Assembly (NCBI GenBank): GCA_028583405.1 | Contig: CM053249.1 | Location: 33,764,808 to 33,828,807, forward strand | Length of the DNA stretch: 64,000 nucleotides | Origin: Pogonophryne albipinna | Taxonomy: Eukaryota; Chordata; Actinopteri; Perciformes; Artedidraconidae | Direction: 5' to 3' | Part shown: positions 1-10,938 of the stretch, piece by piece | Numbering within the stretch: position 1 is the first letter of the stretch | Layout of the letters: each line of letters begins with the position of its first letter | The notes under the pieces: generated by a model | What the model was told of the DNA's origin: nothing | Seen by the model: only the letters and a program-made list of their open reading frames with translations | Databases searched by the model: none | Translations under genes and position numbers: made by a program

Positions 1-470
1 GGTTTGCAAAATTCCGGGAATTTTCAAAGATGGAAACTTTCCATGGGAATTAACGGGAATTTATGGGAATAAACTGGGAATTTTCAAAATTGAAGGTTGG
101 CTCTTCATAGGGAACTTAAATATAGTTAGGGAAAGTATATTTTAGCATAATCTTGACTAAAACAAACAGATGCCATTCAAGTACTCTTGAATATCCATGC
201 CATAGCACACTGCTTACTGCATGGCTATTTGTTTTATTTTTGTTCATTTTGTAATGGGGGGGATGAGTAATATTTAACTCAACATTCCTGTTTTCGTTCT
301 TCAATGAAACAAATAATTGTTCAATAAAATAATTAAAACTTCTACTAAAAAAAAAAAAAAAAAATCTGTTGAAATGTCATGTTTTTTGTTTAATTTTGCA
401 TTGAATATTTCCAAAATTCGCCAGCTTAACTTCCCATGGAAACTTTACGGAAATGTACCGCTTAAGTTTT
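1..470. repeat. MITE-like repeat with inverted GGGAATTTTC/CCATGGG ends (left end outside window)
   Basis: The first 110 bases repeat the words gggaattttcaaa, ccatgggaatt and gggaatttatggg. Bases 375-465 carry the reverse-complement theme (ccaaaattcgccag, cttcccatggaaactt). This is the look of a palindromic non-autonomous DNA element common in fish. An A-run (18) lies at 347-364. Weak ORFs at 116-304 and 317-850 have no protein-like character and are ignored. Confidence 0.5.
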
Positions 471-1283
471 TTTACGGGCCCCTGGAGGGTCGCGGGGGGA
501 ACGTAGTGCGCACTGGGCCCTTACGGGGCTGGAGGGCTCGTCTCACCTGTCTGGGGGCAGGGGGGAGAGCCCTCCACACTATAGTCTGCACACACTCTGC
601 ACGGGGTCAGTGTCTGAGTGTGGGGGACATGGGGGCACTTGCGCTCTCCCCGTGCTCCTTAGGGACTCGTGAGAGGTGGTGCATAGTGAACCCATACAGG
701 GCTGGGGACTGTCTCTGTCTACCTATATACGGATGGGAGGGAGCCCTCAGCACTTTTTCCGGGCACACTTTTCGCGAGGTAAGCGCGTCAGGGTGTGCTC
801 TGTCAGCCGCAGCCCGGACTTCTCTACGGTTACAACCGAGGGAGAGGTGAGTGAGGCGCAGCGGCTGCTAAAGCCGGTCAGGGAAAGTGAGGTGGAATGG
901 TGTTATTGGACGACAGCGCGTGTATACAACGGGGTTCCGACCCACTGTACCCATAGAGTCCAGTAGAGGGCGGAGCCTGTGAGAGATAAAATGAGGGGTT
1001 ACGTATGGTAATATATAAGCACAGGCGGAGCCCTCTACTCGGGGCACTGTCTGTCCTATACCGCTCGCTTAAGAGAGGTGTAGGATGGTGGTCAGGAGGC
1101 GAGGCCTCCTTTTATACGGTGAGATGCGCGCACATTCAGGTAGGCCCACCCCGGGGCCGGCTACGTCTATAGAAATCTCAGTAGGTGAATGCTTGCATGA
1201 TAAGGTAGTACCCATAGAGTCCAGTAGAGGGCTCCGCCTGTGCTTATATAACAAGGGTTACCATACGTAACCCCTCGTTCTAC
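471..1283. repeat. GC-rich compound repeat with direct and inverted copies of one motif
   Basis: A GC-rich block unlike its AT-rich surroundings. The word gtacccatagagtccagtag occurs at about 947 and again at about 1209. The block with ggggttacgtatggtaa, a short spacer and gcacaggcggagccctctac (about 993-1042) occurs inverted at about 1221-1276. The same module therefore appears as both a direct and an inverted repeat, as at the ends of some DIRS-like or fold-back elements. Frames through it (317-850, 676-966) are open because of base composition. I cannot name the family. Confidence 0.5.
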
Positions 1284-1578
1284 CAGTGGCGAGCCGTGAC
1301 TTTTCTACCTAGGCCCTCTGACCCCACCCCCCTCTTCCCTCGAAAAAAAAAATAAGTTATTACGTCACAGCCTATAGTATACTTCAGCGGAATATCAAAA
1401 CAGCGGCCCGGGGTGCAAAATGCATCAATGACAGCGACCCTCTACCACACAAAACAACACCATTTATATAAACACCTATCATGACAGGGCACCCACAGCC
1501 AAGTAACAATTACAAATGAATTAAGTCGGCACGGCGGCCCACATTGAAAATCACTTTGGCTTACCTTTGATGATCAAA

Positions 1579-2457
1579 TCACCTAAACACAAAGTCCATC
1601 CTCCTGTCCTTTTGGATGAAGAACTTGATGGCGTCGTCATGCAGCTGATCCTTTGCTTTTAAAGCAATCAGCAATTCCTTCTCGATCGATATTAAGGCCA
1701 AGTCTGACAGTCGGACTTGCCCAGTCGTGGACCTCGAGTAGCTTTTTATGCGCTTCAGCGCAGAGAAGGACCTCTCCACAGAGGCAGTGGACACAGGTAT
1801 TGTCAGGATGATGCATGAGAGGGTGGACACCTGTTTCATGCTTTCACTCAGTCCTTTTTTGAGGAGAAACTGATGAATGTCGGCTGGGCTTTTCCCCAAA
1901 ATGTCAGACATGCCGTACATCACGGCGAGTTCCGTGTGCAGTCGAGGCTGGTCGAAATATCCTCCATAGCTCTCCATCAAACTGTTCAAGGCAGCAGTTG
2001 GGAAATAGTTACAGTAATGCCCGAACTGTTGCGGGTCCAAAAGGGCCAGGAATTCCAGCTTTTTGTGGTCACTGAAGCGGTTGGAAATCTGGGTTAGCAG
2101 GCTGTCAATTACGCTGCAGTGGAGCTCCCTGTACCATGCATGAACGTCTCCTTGAGCTCCACGGCCGCGCGGAGGGCTAACCAAAGCCGGGGTTTCATCG
2201 TAGACGCTGTCAAAGTTCCCCTTCTCCTGTTCAATTTGTCGCTGTAGCTGATCCACTCTGGCCAGGCAGAACTGCATATCAAAACCTTTGTTCTGAAGTA
2301 TTTGAAAAACAACATCCGAGTAGGAGAAGATAGCGTGGAAGGTTTTCAACCAAAAGCTGAAATCGAAGCTGGTAAGGAGGGTGATGTATCCATCAGAGCA
2401 ATGAACAGTTTCGTCATCAAACTCTGTGTGATGGTCTACGCTGTGCTCGAACACCAA
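1579..2457 (-). CDS. hAT transposase C-terminal part: hAT dimerisation domain
   Basis: The block begins FEHSVDHHTEFDDETVHC and runs through SDVVFQILQNKGFDMQFCLA, typical of ZMYM1-like transposases, to the C-terminal dimerisation region with ILTIPVSTASVERSFSALKR and IKSYSRSTTGQVRLSDLALI. The TASVERSFS word carries the third catalytic acidic residue. The frame is uninterrupted for 292 codons and ends at a stop. It probably joins the central block by splicing out 2458-2645. Confidence 0.85.
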   Translation of the reverse strand: MVFEHSVDHHTEFDDETVHCSDGYITLLTSFDFSFWLKTFHAIFSYSDVVFQILQNKGFDMQFCLARVDQLQRQIEQEKGNFDSVYDETPALVSPPRGRGAQGDVHAWYRELHCSVIDSLLTQISNRFSDHKKLEFLALLDPQQFGHYCNYFPTAALNSLMESYGGYFDQPRLHTELAVMYGMSDILGKSPADIHQFLLKKGLSESMKQVSTLSCIILTIPVSTASVERSFSALKRIKSYSRSTTGQVRLSDLALISIEKELLIALKAKDQLHDDAIKFFIQKDRRMDFVFR

Positions 2458-2639
2458 CGAGAGTAATGCTTAGTTTAGAAAAAACAACTTATAGACCTCC
2501 AGTAAACACTAAGATTAGCTTTTCATTTAATGTAATACTAGCATAGTTCTTTACCTTCATGTTTTTATGAGTGGGTAGTTTCCAACACTAAATCATTTCT
2601 TTATTATTGTTAATATTTCCATTACGTTCATTGTTATTA

Positions 2640-3221
2640 TTATCTTACCTCTCTCAATTCCCTGGTCTTCTCTGCCACTGTGCACACCAAGCGAGAATGA
2701 AAGCACCAGCGAGTAGGAGCTGCCCGTGTAAGCCTATGCTGGCAAATATCATCCAGTAGCTTGGTGCGCTTTGCTGTGCGGCTGAAAAAGGTGGCCAAGC
2801 CAGAGAGGTGGGAGAAGAAGACCTTACACTCTCTTATCTTGGAAGCTCCCTTTGACAAGACGAGATTTAAGATGTGAGCATAGCAGTGAATGAAAAGGAC
2901 CTGTGGAATTGTTTCCTTAACTTTCGCTTGCACCCCATTCAATCCAGAGGCCATAATAGCTGCTCCATCGTAGCACTGCGCGACCACTTTGGCAATACAG
3001 CCACTCTCCCTCAGGAACTCCAGCAGCCGTGTAGCTATGGCCTCTGCTCGTTTGTCCTCTGTCACATCTTCGTACTTGAAGAAACGCTCTTTTATCCCAT
3101 CGTCAGTGACATATCGAAGCACATATGACATCTGCGCCACGTTGCTAATGTCTGTCGTTTCATCCAACATGACCGCGACAAAAGGTGCCTTCCTCAGCTC
3201 CTCTTTCATGCTATCCGTCAT
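2640..3221 (-). CDS. hAT transposase central part: DUF4371, first catalytic Asp
   Basis: This block contains FVAVMLDETTDISN (first catalytic Asp of the RNase H-like fold), CYDGAAIMASGLNGVQA (second Asp region) and IHCYAHILNLVLSK with the hAT CxxH motif. The ATG at 3221 is internal; the family reads through from the N-terminal block. The 3' edge matches a splice donor on the minus strand (gagag|gtaaga near 2645), which suggests an intron of about 180 bp before the last block. Confidence 0.85.
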   Translation of the reverse strand: MTDSMKEELRKAPFVAVMLDETTDISNVAQMSYVLRYVTDDGIKERFFKYEDVTEDKRAEAIATRLLEFLRESGCIAKVVAQCYDGAAIMASGLNGVQAKVKETIPQVLFIHCYAHILNLVLSKGASKIRECKVFFSHLSGLATFFSRTAKRTKLLDDICQHRLTRAAPTRWCFHSRLVCTVAEKTRELREVR

Positions 3222-3241
3222 TACACTATCGACAGCGCTGA

Positions 3242-3886
3242 TCAGGTCATTCTGAATTCTTGAAATGTGCCGGTAAATACTGTTGATGTGGCGAGGTGTG
3301 TGTGCAGGTCCCTGTCATATTCTGCCACTAAATCCAGCAACTCTATGTAATTCCCCTTGTTTGATGAAGTTACACTCTCATCGTGACCTCGGAACGTCAA
3401 CTCCTGCTTGCCCAAGTACACCACACAATTTATGAGGCGTTTCAAAATTCCTCGGTTCCTCTTCACCTTTTCATTATGAATGATGACACCCCGGCGTTGT
3501 TGCTCATCCAGCTGGAGCTCTATCCTGGTGTCCCCAAATATTTTAAGCCGAATAGTAGCTCTGAGGTGACCTGAAGCATTCTGATGGCGATGTGCTGATT
3601 TGGATAAACTTCCTAAATCAGAATATCCATCTTTGGCCCATGACCCACTGTCCACGCCAAAAAGCAAGCAATCCCAGCAGTACAGCTTTTGTTCCCTGGT
3701 TGATCCGGTCATCCAGTTGTATCTGGCGTAATTGCCGATATTAAAATGCCTCTCGAACCGTAAATTAAGCTGTGGTGTTGGTCGCCCTTTGGTAATTAAC
3801 TCCAATTTATCCGTGTAACTCATTCTTGAAAAAGACTCGGTTAGTAGTTTCGCAACGATGTCATCACTATCACTAACGTGAGCCAT
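3242..3886 (-). CDS. hAT transposase N-terminal part: TTF-type zinc finger
   Basis: The likely start is the ATG at 3886 (MAHVSDSDD), not the upstream in-frame ATG at 4093. The protein shows GRPTPQLNLRFERHF and KLYCWDCLLFG followed by a conserved His/Gly-rich stretch (SAHRHQNASGH), the TTF-type zinc finger of ZMYM1-like hAT transposases that binds the element ends. The frame closes at 3242, but the next block continues the same protein in another frame. A single small frameshift around 3255-3275 therefore separates them. Confidence 0.8.
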   Translation of the reverse strand: MAHVSDSDDIVAKLLTESFSRMSYTDKLELITKGRPTPQLNLRFERHFNIGNYARYNWMTGSTREQKLYCWDCLLFGVDSGSWAKDGYSDLGSLSKSAHRHQNASGHLRATIRLKIFGDTRIELQLDEQQRRGVIIHNEKVKRNRGILKRLINCVVYLGKQELTFRGHDESVTSSNKGNYIELLDLVAEYDRDLHTHLATSTVFTGTFQEFRMT

Positions 3887-4429
3887 CGTGAATGAACGTA
3901 TGCTAATTCCGCCTAGCTTGACCCGTTGATATATCACATGCATAAACTTGGCAGCGCAGCGGGCGGAACTTGTCATAAAGTCCGCGATAATAAAGCCCTC
4001 CCATTTAGAGGGAAGATATGATTGGTCAATTGGCCCTCTGTGAATCGCATAGAGGGCCAGACGAGCTTCTTTCATGTAACCCTTCACATTCAAACAGAAA
4101 CTGAACAGGCAGATTCGAAGGATTTATTTCTTTGGACATTTTATTTTAAATACAATTAAATCAAGTTTTTTCGGTAAAACTAATGAAAAATATAACAAAA
4201 ATAATATTTAAAAAATATATATTTAAATTTTATTTTATTTTTTAAATGTTTTTAAATATTATTTTTTAGAATATCTTAGGCCCTCACAGAGGGCCTAGAG
4301 GGCCCTGACGGCTCGCCACTGCGTTCTACACATTAATATCTGATTTGTAAAACATCACAGACAGAAAGGTATATCCGTAATTTAACGGTAAACTATTGAA
4401 ATTCTGATTCCATAGATGTGTCTCCCGTC

Positions 4430-5174
4430 CAGAGATGGGGTCCTTACTAAAAAAAAGTAATATATTACATGTTACATATTACTTTAAAAAAAGTAATATA
4501 TTACTTTACTTCGTTACTCTCTACAACTCGTTACTTTACTTGCAGGGCCGCCCCTCCCTACAGGCAGATCACGCAGACTGCGGAGGGTGCTTCATTTAGC
4601 GGAGGGAGCCTCATCTGAAGCGCAAATGCGGCGCACCTACAGTGTTACTCGTTACTTTACTCGACATCCTCACTCTGGATTCGGAGGTCCTCCTTAGCTA
4701 TTAGCTTCACGTTAGCATGTTGTCTTTGCAGGTGCTTGTTGAGGTTTGACGTTGTGTTTGCAGCAGTGGATAAAAGCTTCTGGCCTGGACACAGTTTGCA
4801 CCTCACCGTCACATTCCTGTCCTTTCTTCGGACGAACTCAAAATAATGGGCAGACCTCCACCCCTCGAAAGCTTTCGCTGTTGACTCAGCCATGTTTATG
4901 CACTGCATGTGGACGCGCAAGTCGCGCAAATGTTATGTAAAAATAAACCTGCGGCGGAAATCCCTCTTGTCTGTCAAAGGGAGAATCTAGTAATTCTGTA
5001 TGTTAGTAGGCTAACTGTAGTGTGATTACTGATTTTATAAAAGTAACGAAGTAACACGTGTCGGGCAATGTTAGTAACTGTAGTGTGATTACTGAATTAT
5101 AAAAATAACGCGTTACATTACTCCGTTACCGACAGAAGTAATATTATTACAGTAACACGTTACACCCAACTCTG
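4430..5174 (-). mobile_element. Internally deleted hAT element with BED zinc finger
   Basis: The 745-bp element is flanked by the exact 8-bp duplication CTCCCGTC (4422-4429, 5175-5182). Its termini are inverted (CAGAGATGGGG and, from the right, CAGAGTTGGGTGTAACG), followed by subterminal gttact/agtaac repeats. The only coding remnant is the BED finger ORF described separately. The catalytic domain is gone, so this copy cannot move itself. Confidence 0.9.
4657..4929 (-). pseudogene. BED zinc finger remnant of a hAT transposase (90 codons)
   Basis: The ORF contains HYFEFVRRKDRNVTVRCKLC, then a short linker and TTSNLNKHLQRQHANVK. This is the aromatic-CxxC-HxxxxH pattern of the BED finger that binds transposon ends in hAT proteins. 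In the family this domain opens a protein of about 600-700 residues; here only it survives. An upstream ATG (MRDLRV) and a later one (MAESTAKAFEGW) are both possible starts; the second is more typical. Confidence 0.75.
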
Positions 5175-5182
5175 CTCCCGTC

Positions 5183-7340
5183 ACCCAAAACCCCTGACTA
5201 TTCTCTCAACTCAGTATTTACATTCTTATATTCAAAGAAAATCAGTAATATCTATAAAAACTACAAGTCCCTTTCTATCAGCTGTGCACCGTTATGGTGT
5301 AAATATAGCCTATCTACCAATTGTATCAAATGTAAAAGTCAGCCGAATTAGTGTTGATACTTCAAGGAGACGTATTGTGTGAAAAGAAATTGAAGAAGTT
5401 GTTTAATTGCTGATATATTTATGATCCACGTCACGTATTCAGTTTCTGCGGCATTTCTTCCAGTTTGTCCGGAAGTCTTCTAATCAGGGCTCTATAAATA
5501 AAGAACTACGGCAGATGTGTAATATTTAATGCAGCCGAACCGTGTATTTCAATGCCTTTATGTGATGACTTTCAACGAGAAAAGCAAGTACACACGGAAT
5601 AAAGTATTTAATTTTTTTATTTAAATGTTTTCGGATTTCATATCACATAAACACCATATCCCAACGTGCATTGCGGCTAAAACATCCAATCACCGAGCTT
5701 GAACGATAGCTGAGGATTATGGGTAGTTAGATGTTTTAGCCTTTCAAAACCTCTGAAAAAATGAATGTGTCTCTCAGAATCGAAAACACAAAAGCATTGT
5801 ACACAATTTAAACCAATTAATGTTGTGTAATTGACAAGGATAAACTGATGTTGTTTAGTGGACGAGTACTGCAGATATCACTGTAAAATAATTTGACAGT
5901 GAGGGGAATACTTCCGGTTTTATTATGAAAACCTGGAGACCGAAAATACTGTTTTCACCACGTGAGGGTTGACGCCAACTTTACATGGACGCTACCTTCA
6001 ATATAAATTAATAGGGGGAAAGACGTAGTATATACACGTTCTCCTGGCGAGACCTCAAATAATCTTCGTAATATCTATCAAACTATAGATCCTACACATC
6101 CACTGGACGTAGATTCTAAAAGTACAATATACACTTCTCGCTAGAAATGTAATCAAAAAGCATTTTAATGGCCAAACTATCCTACAATTTAGGATTTTCC
6201 AGAGAGAGTTATTTGTGAATATACGACCCATCGGAGCGTTTGCAGTCAACGAGAGCACTAGAGGTCGAAAACTTTAAAACGTGATTATAGGTCGTAATAA
6301 GCTGATGAACAATCGACCTATTTGGTCGTATGAGTTTGAGGACTTGTTGAATGTTAATCAGCTTGAAGCTAATGCTAACGCTAGCATCTGACTTTGCGAA
6401 ATGTGTAGTAAGCCTACATTATCATGCAAGCTAGCTGTATTGTTGCTTAATAGTTTTAGCTTGCCCTCAGAAAGTTCAAGGAAGATAGAACACTCATCTG
6501 GCATCTGTCCAGAACAGAAAAGGATAAAGGAAAATATACTAAATCCAGTTATAGTCATGTCAGCTACGGTTCTTTAAAGCAAGGCCGTGTAGCATTTGAA
6601 AAAAATGTTTAACATTTAAAGATTGAATTCATTAGCAATGAAAAGCATCCTTGCTCAACTAAATACACTTGAGTTTTGCTGCTACAGATTTATTTGTTCT
6701 AATATGACCAGTTTCTTGTGACTAATATAAACTAATGTCAGCTAAACATATAATATATTATGATATACATTCGCTGTTTTATCGCAAAAGTCAAACAAGA
6801 AATCAAAGCAGAATACCATGTGATCCCATATCACTTCCTGTCAGAGCAGGTACATAGTTGGATAAGACAAGTCTTCAAGGATTGCTGACTGAAACAATGT
6901 GAAAAGCCAACACAAAAATATGTTTGGGAAATGCACTGAAATTGAATGTGCTTGTTTACCATTCGGAGCAAAAGTGATAAAGCAAAGGTTATACAGTTTG
7001 ACTTTAACGAGCCAGTGAAACAGCATTCTGAGCACTTCTTTGTGAAACTCAGTATATGATGCATTCCATCAGATCATTTAGAGATTTTATTTGATTGCTT
7101 GCTTAAGTGTGCGTGACTTACTGAGCATGAGTATGCAGCAAAATAATTGACACAAGGTTAGAGCTTAATCTTTTTACGTTCAAGGCAGAACAGAACTTTC
7201 TGATACATGACATTCAGGAATCTGTCAATGACTGAGAGAAACCAGGACCTATCGGATCTGAACAGATTATGGTATAGAGTGCAGGGGAGAATGAGGTCAG
7301 GTGGTTACAGAGCTAATGGGGAACAGTTGGAACTAATAGA
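5183..7340. other. Non-coding sequence upstream of exon 4
   Basis: No exon or intact element recognised. Bases about 5640-5735 match, in inverse orientation, a stretch near 25565-25640 (shared words attgcggctaaaacatccaat and gctgaggatt), so a dispersed repeat is present. The ORFs at 6055-7064 are short and without protein character. Confidence 0.4.
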
Positions 7341-7386
7341 ATGGTGCAGGAATTAGTCCTAAAAGCCAGAAATAAGTCAGTTCTAC

Positions 7387-8185
7387 CATGGGGGCCCCCA
7401 GGGGACGGTGCTGGCACCGTTTCTCTTCACCCTCTACACTGCAGACTTCACCCAACAACACTGCAACCTGTCACCTGCAGAAGTTCTCTGACGACTCCGC
7501 CATCGTTGGCCTCATCTCCAACGAGGACTACAGGGAGCTGACGCAGGACTTCACCTTCTTGTGCCAGAGGAACCATCTCCAGCTCAACGCAGCGAAGACC
7601 AAGGAGCTGGTGGTGGATTTCAGACGGCGCCAACACTCCCCCCGACACCAGTGAACATCCAGGGAGCGGACATTGAGATTGTGAAATATGTCCCACCCCC
7701 TCCAGGACACCCTGTCCTCACTGTGCAGCTCCTTCAGCGACAGGCTGCTGCACCCCCGCTGTCCCACGGAGAGATACCGCAGGTCCTTCCTTCCTGCAGC
7801 GGTCAGACTGTACAACCAGCACAGCCCCTAGTAGACCCCCCCTCCCCTACACACACCACAACACAGACTATATCACCCCTTGCTGCTGAATACCAATCAA
7901 CTATGTGCAATATGTGCAATATAAATATTATTATATACATGCCATTAATAACTGTGTAATATATACCTGGCTGCTAAATCCTATGAACTGTTACAGGATT
8001 TGCATTTTGAAAAGTTTTTTTTTTTTTTTTTTACTTTTTCTTTTTATTATATTTTTTATTATATCATAACTTAGTACTTTTTTTAACATATGTAACATTA
8101 AGCTGTCTGTGGCTCTTTCCTGCTGTAACGATGTAAATGTCCCCTCTGTGGGACTAATAAATGTATTCTGATTCTGATTCTTCTG
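7387..8185 (+). mobile_element. LINE fragment (Rex1/L2-like RT 3' part plus 3' UTR), internally deleted
   Basis: Reading frames on the + strand give a reverse-transcriptase-like stretch: a start resembling GAPRG..FSSPSTLQT, then DDSAIVGLISNEDYRELTQD and RNHLQLNAAKTKELVVDFRR, which is a standard non-LTR RT segment. After about 7680 the sequence jumps in another frame to the C-terminal part with ERYRRSFLPAAVRLYNQ, so the middle has been lost. The 3' UTR ends with gtgggactaataaatg and a short attctg repeat, the usual tail. It appears to have inserted into a MITE whose parts flank it (7341-7386 and about 8190-8460). Confidence 0.8.
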
Positions 8186-8189
8186 GTTC

Positions 8190-8640
8190 CCTGGTTCCCT
8201 TGTCATGTTTTTGTTTAGAAGCCTGAAATTATGTTTGTGGTTCACACAAGATTAAGATATATTCAAGTTTTGATTTACGACATAAAATACATCAGTAATA
8301 CCCCACTGGTGAATGTCTAAGCTTCTATGTGTCTTAAAAATGGCGGTTGACATTAGCCACCTTTAGCTTAGCATTGCTTAATGTGATGTTTATGTAGTTC
8401 GTTTCTAGCCTAACGTTAGCTTTTTCACTTTTGCCTTTGCATTAATGCTTCAAACATCCAAAAAGTGGTGTTAATATATGGAGATTATACTTATGATCAA
8501 AACCTAAGTATAAGTGTTTGCCAGATATCTTTTCCTCCAAAATTCCCCAAATTCCATATCTTTTTGTCACCTGAGCCTTTGCACTGCTTAAAATTCCTCC
8601 AAAATGTCATCCCTGCACAACTCTATGGAAGAGGACACAT
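8190..8640. repeat. MITE-like repeat flanking the LINE fragment
   Basis: The stretch ending with gccacctttagcttagc (about 8357-8375) recurs inverted near 51810-51840. The short piece before the LINE (gtgcaggaattagtcctaaa, 7344) resembles 10024 and, inverted, about 52060. Together they outline one dispersed non-autonomous family split by the LINE. Confidence 0.4.
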
Positions 8641-8817
8641 CATTTAAATCGGAAAATAAACAAAGACAGGAAGTAAAAACAGATATGACAAAGATTGAGA
8701 AACTTCAAAAATAAAACAGACATAATGAGTCTTTAAGTCATTGTTTTTAACAAAAATAATACCAGGTTCACAGATAAAGATGTCACGTTTAATCCCTCTT
8801 TCCTTAAACCCCACCAG

Positions 8818-9041
8818 GACTTCACAATGACCCTGTACCTCAGGCATTACTGGAAGGACGAGCGCCTGTCGTTCACCAGCAGCACCAATAAGAGCATGAC
8901 GTTCGATGGCCGTCTGGTGAAGAAGATCTGGGTCCCTGATGTCTTCTTCGTCCACTCAAAGAGGTCCTTCATCCACGACACCACCACGGAGAACATCATG
9001 CTGCGGGTCTTTCCTGACGGACATGTCCTCTACAGCTTGAG
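8818..9041 (+). CDS. gabrr2: gabrr2 exon 4: extracellular domain, loops D, A and E
   Basis: The 224-bp exon starts in phase 0 after a pyrimidine-rich acceptor (ccccaccag) and ends at ttgag|gtgtgt, leaving two bases of an Arg codon that the next exon completes. It encodes the start of the rho N-terminal ligand-binding domain: DFTMTLYLRHYWKDE (loop D strand), KKIWVPDVFFVHSKRSF (loop A with the conserved WVPD), and MLRVFPDGHVLYS (loop E). An ATG at 8827 lies inside the conserved segment and is not a start codon. The adjoining intron 4 is about 4.8 kb and mostly repeats. Confidence 0.95.
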
Positions 9042-10938
9042 GTGTGTAGCATTTCACCGTCTGAATGTTGGTCACAGGAACCCAGAGAAGCATATTAATA
9101 ATATAGGAATACCTCCCTCATAGGAAATTATATGATTAAACGGTTGCTCTTGGCTGTTAAATTTCAAGTATTAATAATACCCAAGAAAACATAAAGTTTT
9201 GTCCTTTATTGGCTTAAAACTAAAAGCATAGTTTGCAGTAAGCTGTGCTGTATTGTTAGCTTGATTTTCATTAAGTAGGCTTAACATGCAAAACCACTAT
9301 TTGATCTTGAAACAAAGAACAGATAACACTCCATGACACCAAATATCAATTTTAAGATGATTTCAAAATCCTCCATGATTTAGACCACATATGAGTCAGA
9401 AAAACATGACAGGACTATCTTTGTGGTAAAAGTCCTTCATTTTGTCTTCATTTTGCGGCCTTATTATCTCCTTCTGTTTAATATAAAGTGGGTCGCTCCG
9501 CTAAGCCTAAAGGAATTTCCTAGTATCTGCTTATTAGAGATTCTTCATGTCAATGCTACTTCAGGGTCTCTCTCAGGAATAACATTCTGGAATAAAACAC
9601 TTCATTGGAATAGTTTCATTTGGAAACAATGTTGACACAAAGTGATTTTCCTTCAGACTGAGGCCCTGTTGTGATGCTGCCACAGGGACCTTGTGTCTGT
9701 AAAGTGGTCATTTCAGAAAGAATTTCCATCCTCCAACAGACCGTGGTAATTGAAGGACTCGCCAATACATTGTTTGTTTCACTATTGGACATTCAATACA
9801 ATAATTCTGGTTTGTGATGTTTTATGTATGTGTGTTTGTAGGGAGCATGAAGTGTCATTCAGAGCGACAAAAATGTTATGTTGGCATGTGATACTTAATG
9901 TAAAGTCTTCTATTAGCAACAGTTACATACAGTTATATAGCACAAAAAAACAAATTTCTCTCCAGTTTTTCTAATATATCAACAAGACTGCTAACTGCAA
10001 AACCCTTAACAAAATAGGGCAGTGCAGGAATGAGTCCTAAAACCCAGAAATGAGTTAGTATTTACCACTTCCCGTTCTTTAAATGTGTTTATGGTTTGAT
10101 GCCTGAAATAAGGTCTGTGACAATAGCTTAAGAAGATTTGATATTTTGTTGTGAGGCATAAAATACGTCAATAAGTGTCTGAAGTCTATGTAAATATTTC
10201 TCTATATTTGTTAATTTTATAATAGATTTTAAAATGCTTTTTATAATAGTTCTATTTTTGCTACTTTATTTCTGTTATGTATGCACCATAGGCATCAATG
10301 CAAATTCCTTGCGTGTGTAAACCCACTTGATATTCTGACTCGGTTAAGCTCGATGTGTGTCACAGGCGTGCGTGGTGTGACTTTGAAAAGTTTATAATGA
10401 TTTATAATGTGAAGCTGTGCCGACACAAAACAGCAGACAGAGCTAAAGGTCAACAATTAGGGAATTTGTTATAATGAACAAGTTTAAAACTGATCTGAAA
10501 TACAGAGGTTAAGAGGAAATGAAATGTCCCTGCAGAAAAAGAGTCCAAGCTCATAAACAAATAAAGATGGACTCCCCTGGAGGAGTGATGATGCACACAA
10601 AGAAATACTTCAAATATTAACAATAGAAACAGTTAAATAATTGAGCTTTTTTAAAATACAAAAAGTAAAAATGGATCTGAGTTTATAACATGAGGTGGGT
10701 TCAGGCGGGATTGGGAACCCGATCACAGTTTGCTGTAAATAGACAGACTCTTCCTACGTGTTGAGAGAAGAACATCATGTGACCTGTGGTTTCTGCCCTG
10801 TCCAGATTAATGTGTCATTCAGTGCCACAGGTTCAAAGATAACATAAAGTAGATGTTTTTACCCAGGTCACAGAAAACAATAAAAAGACTCACACAAGAT
10901 AATAATGAAGGTCTTTTCCAGTCACTGTTTGATTAGAT
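9042..10938. other. Intron 4, 5' part
   Basis: AT-rich intron sequence. One dispersed repeat starts near 10018 (gtgcaggaatgagtcctaaaa, related to 7344 and the inverse of about 52060). Nothing else coding or structured was recognised. Confidence 0.4.

Larger units (their letters stand above)
1284..4321 (-). mobile_element. hAT DNA transposon, nearly intact (ZMYM1/DUF4371-type transposase)
   Basis: A 3038-bp element flanked by an exact 8-bp target duplication CGTTCTAC (1276-1283 and 4322-4329), the hAT signature. The ends are inverted repeats starting CAGTGGCGAGCCGT, each followed by the shared word aggccctct. The transposase lies on the minus strand in three blocks at 3886-3242, 3221-2640 and 2457-1579. 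The exact duplication and high coding preservation point to a fairly recent insertion into the upstream flank or intron of gabrr2. It interrupts or abuts the GC-rich compound repeat on its left. Confidence 0.93.

Noticed and set aside
317..966. ORFs of 177 and 96 codons in the GC-rich block
   Set aside because: Overlapping frames with no domain, in repeat sequence with direct and inverted copies.
1..8817. Missing gabrr2 exons 1-3
   Set aside because: I looked for the short exon before DFTMT (VQVES, SISEVDM-like) and for a signal peptide and found none; they probably lie upstream of the window.
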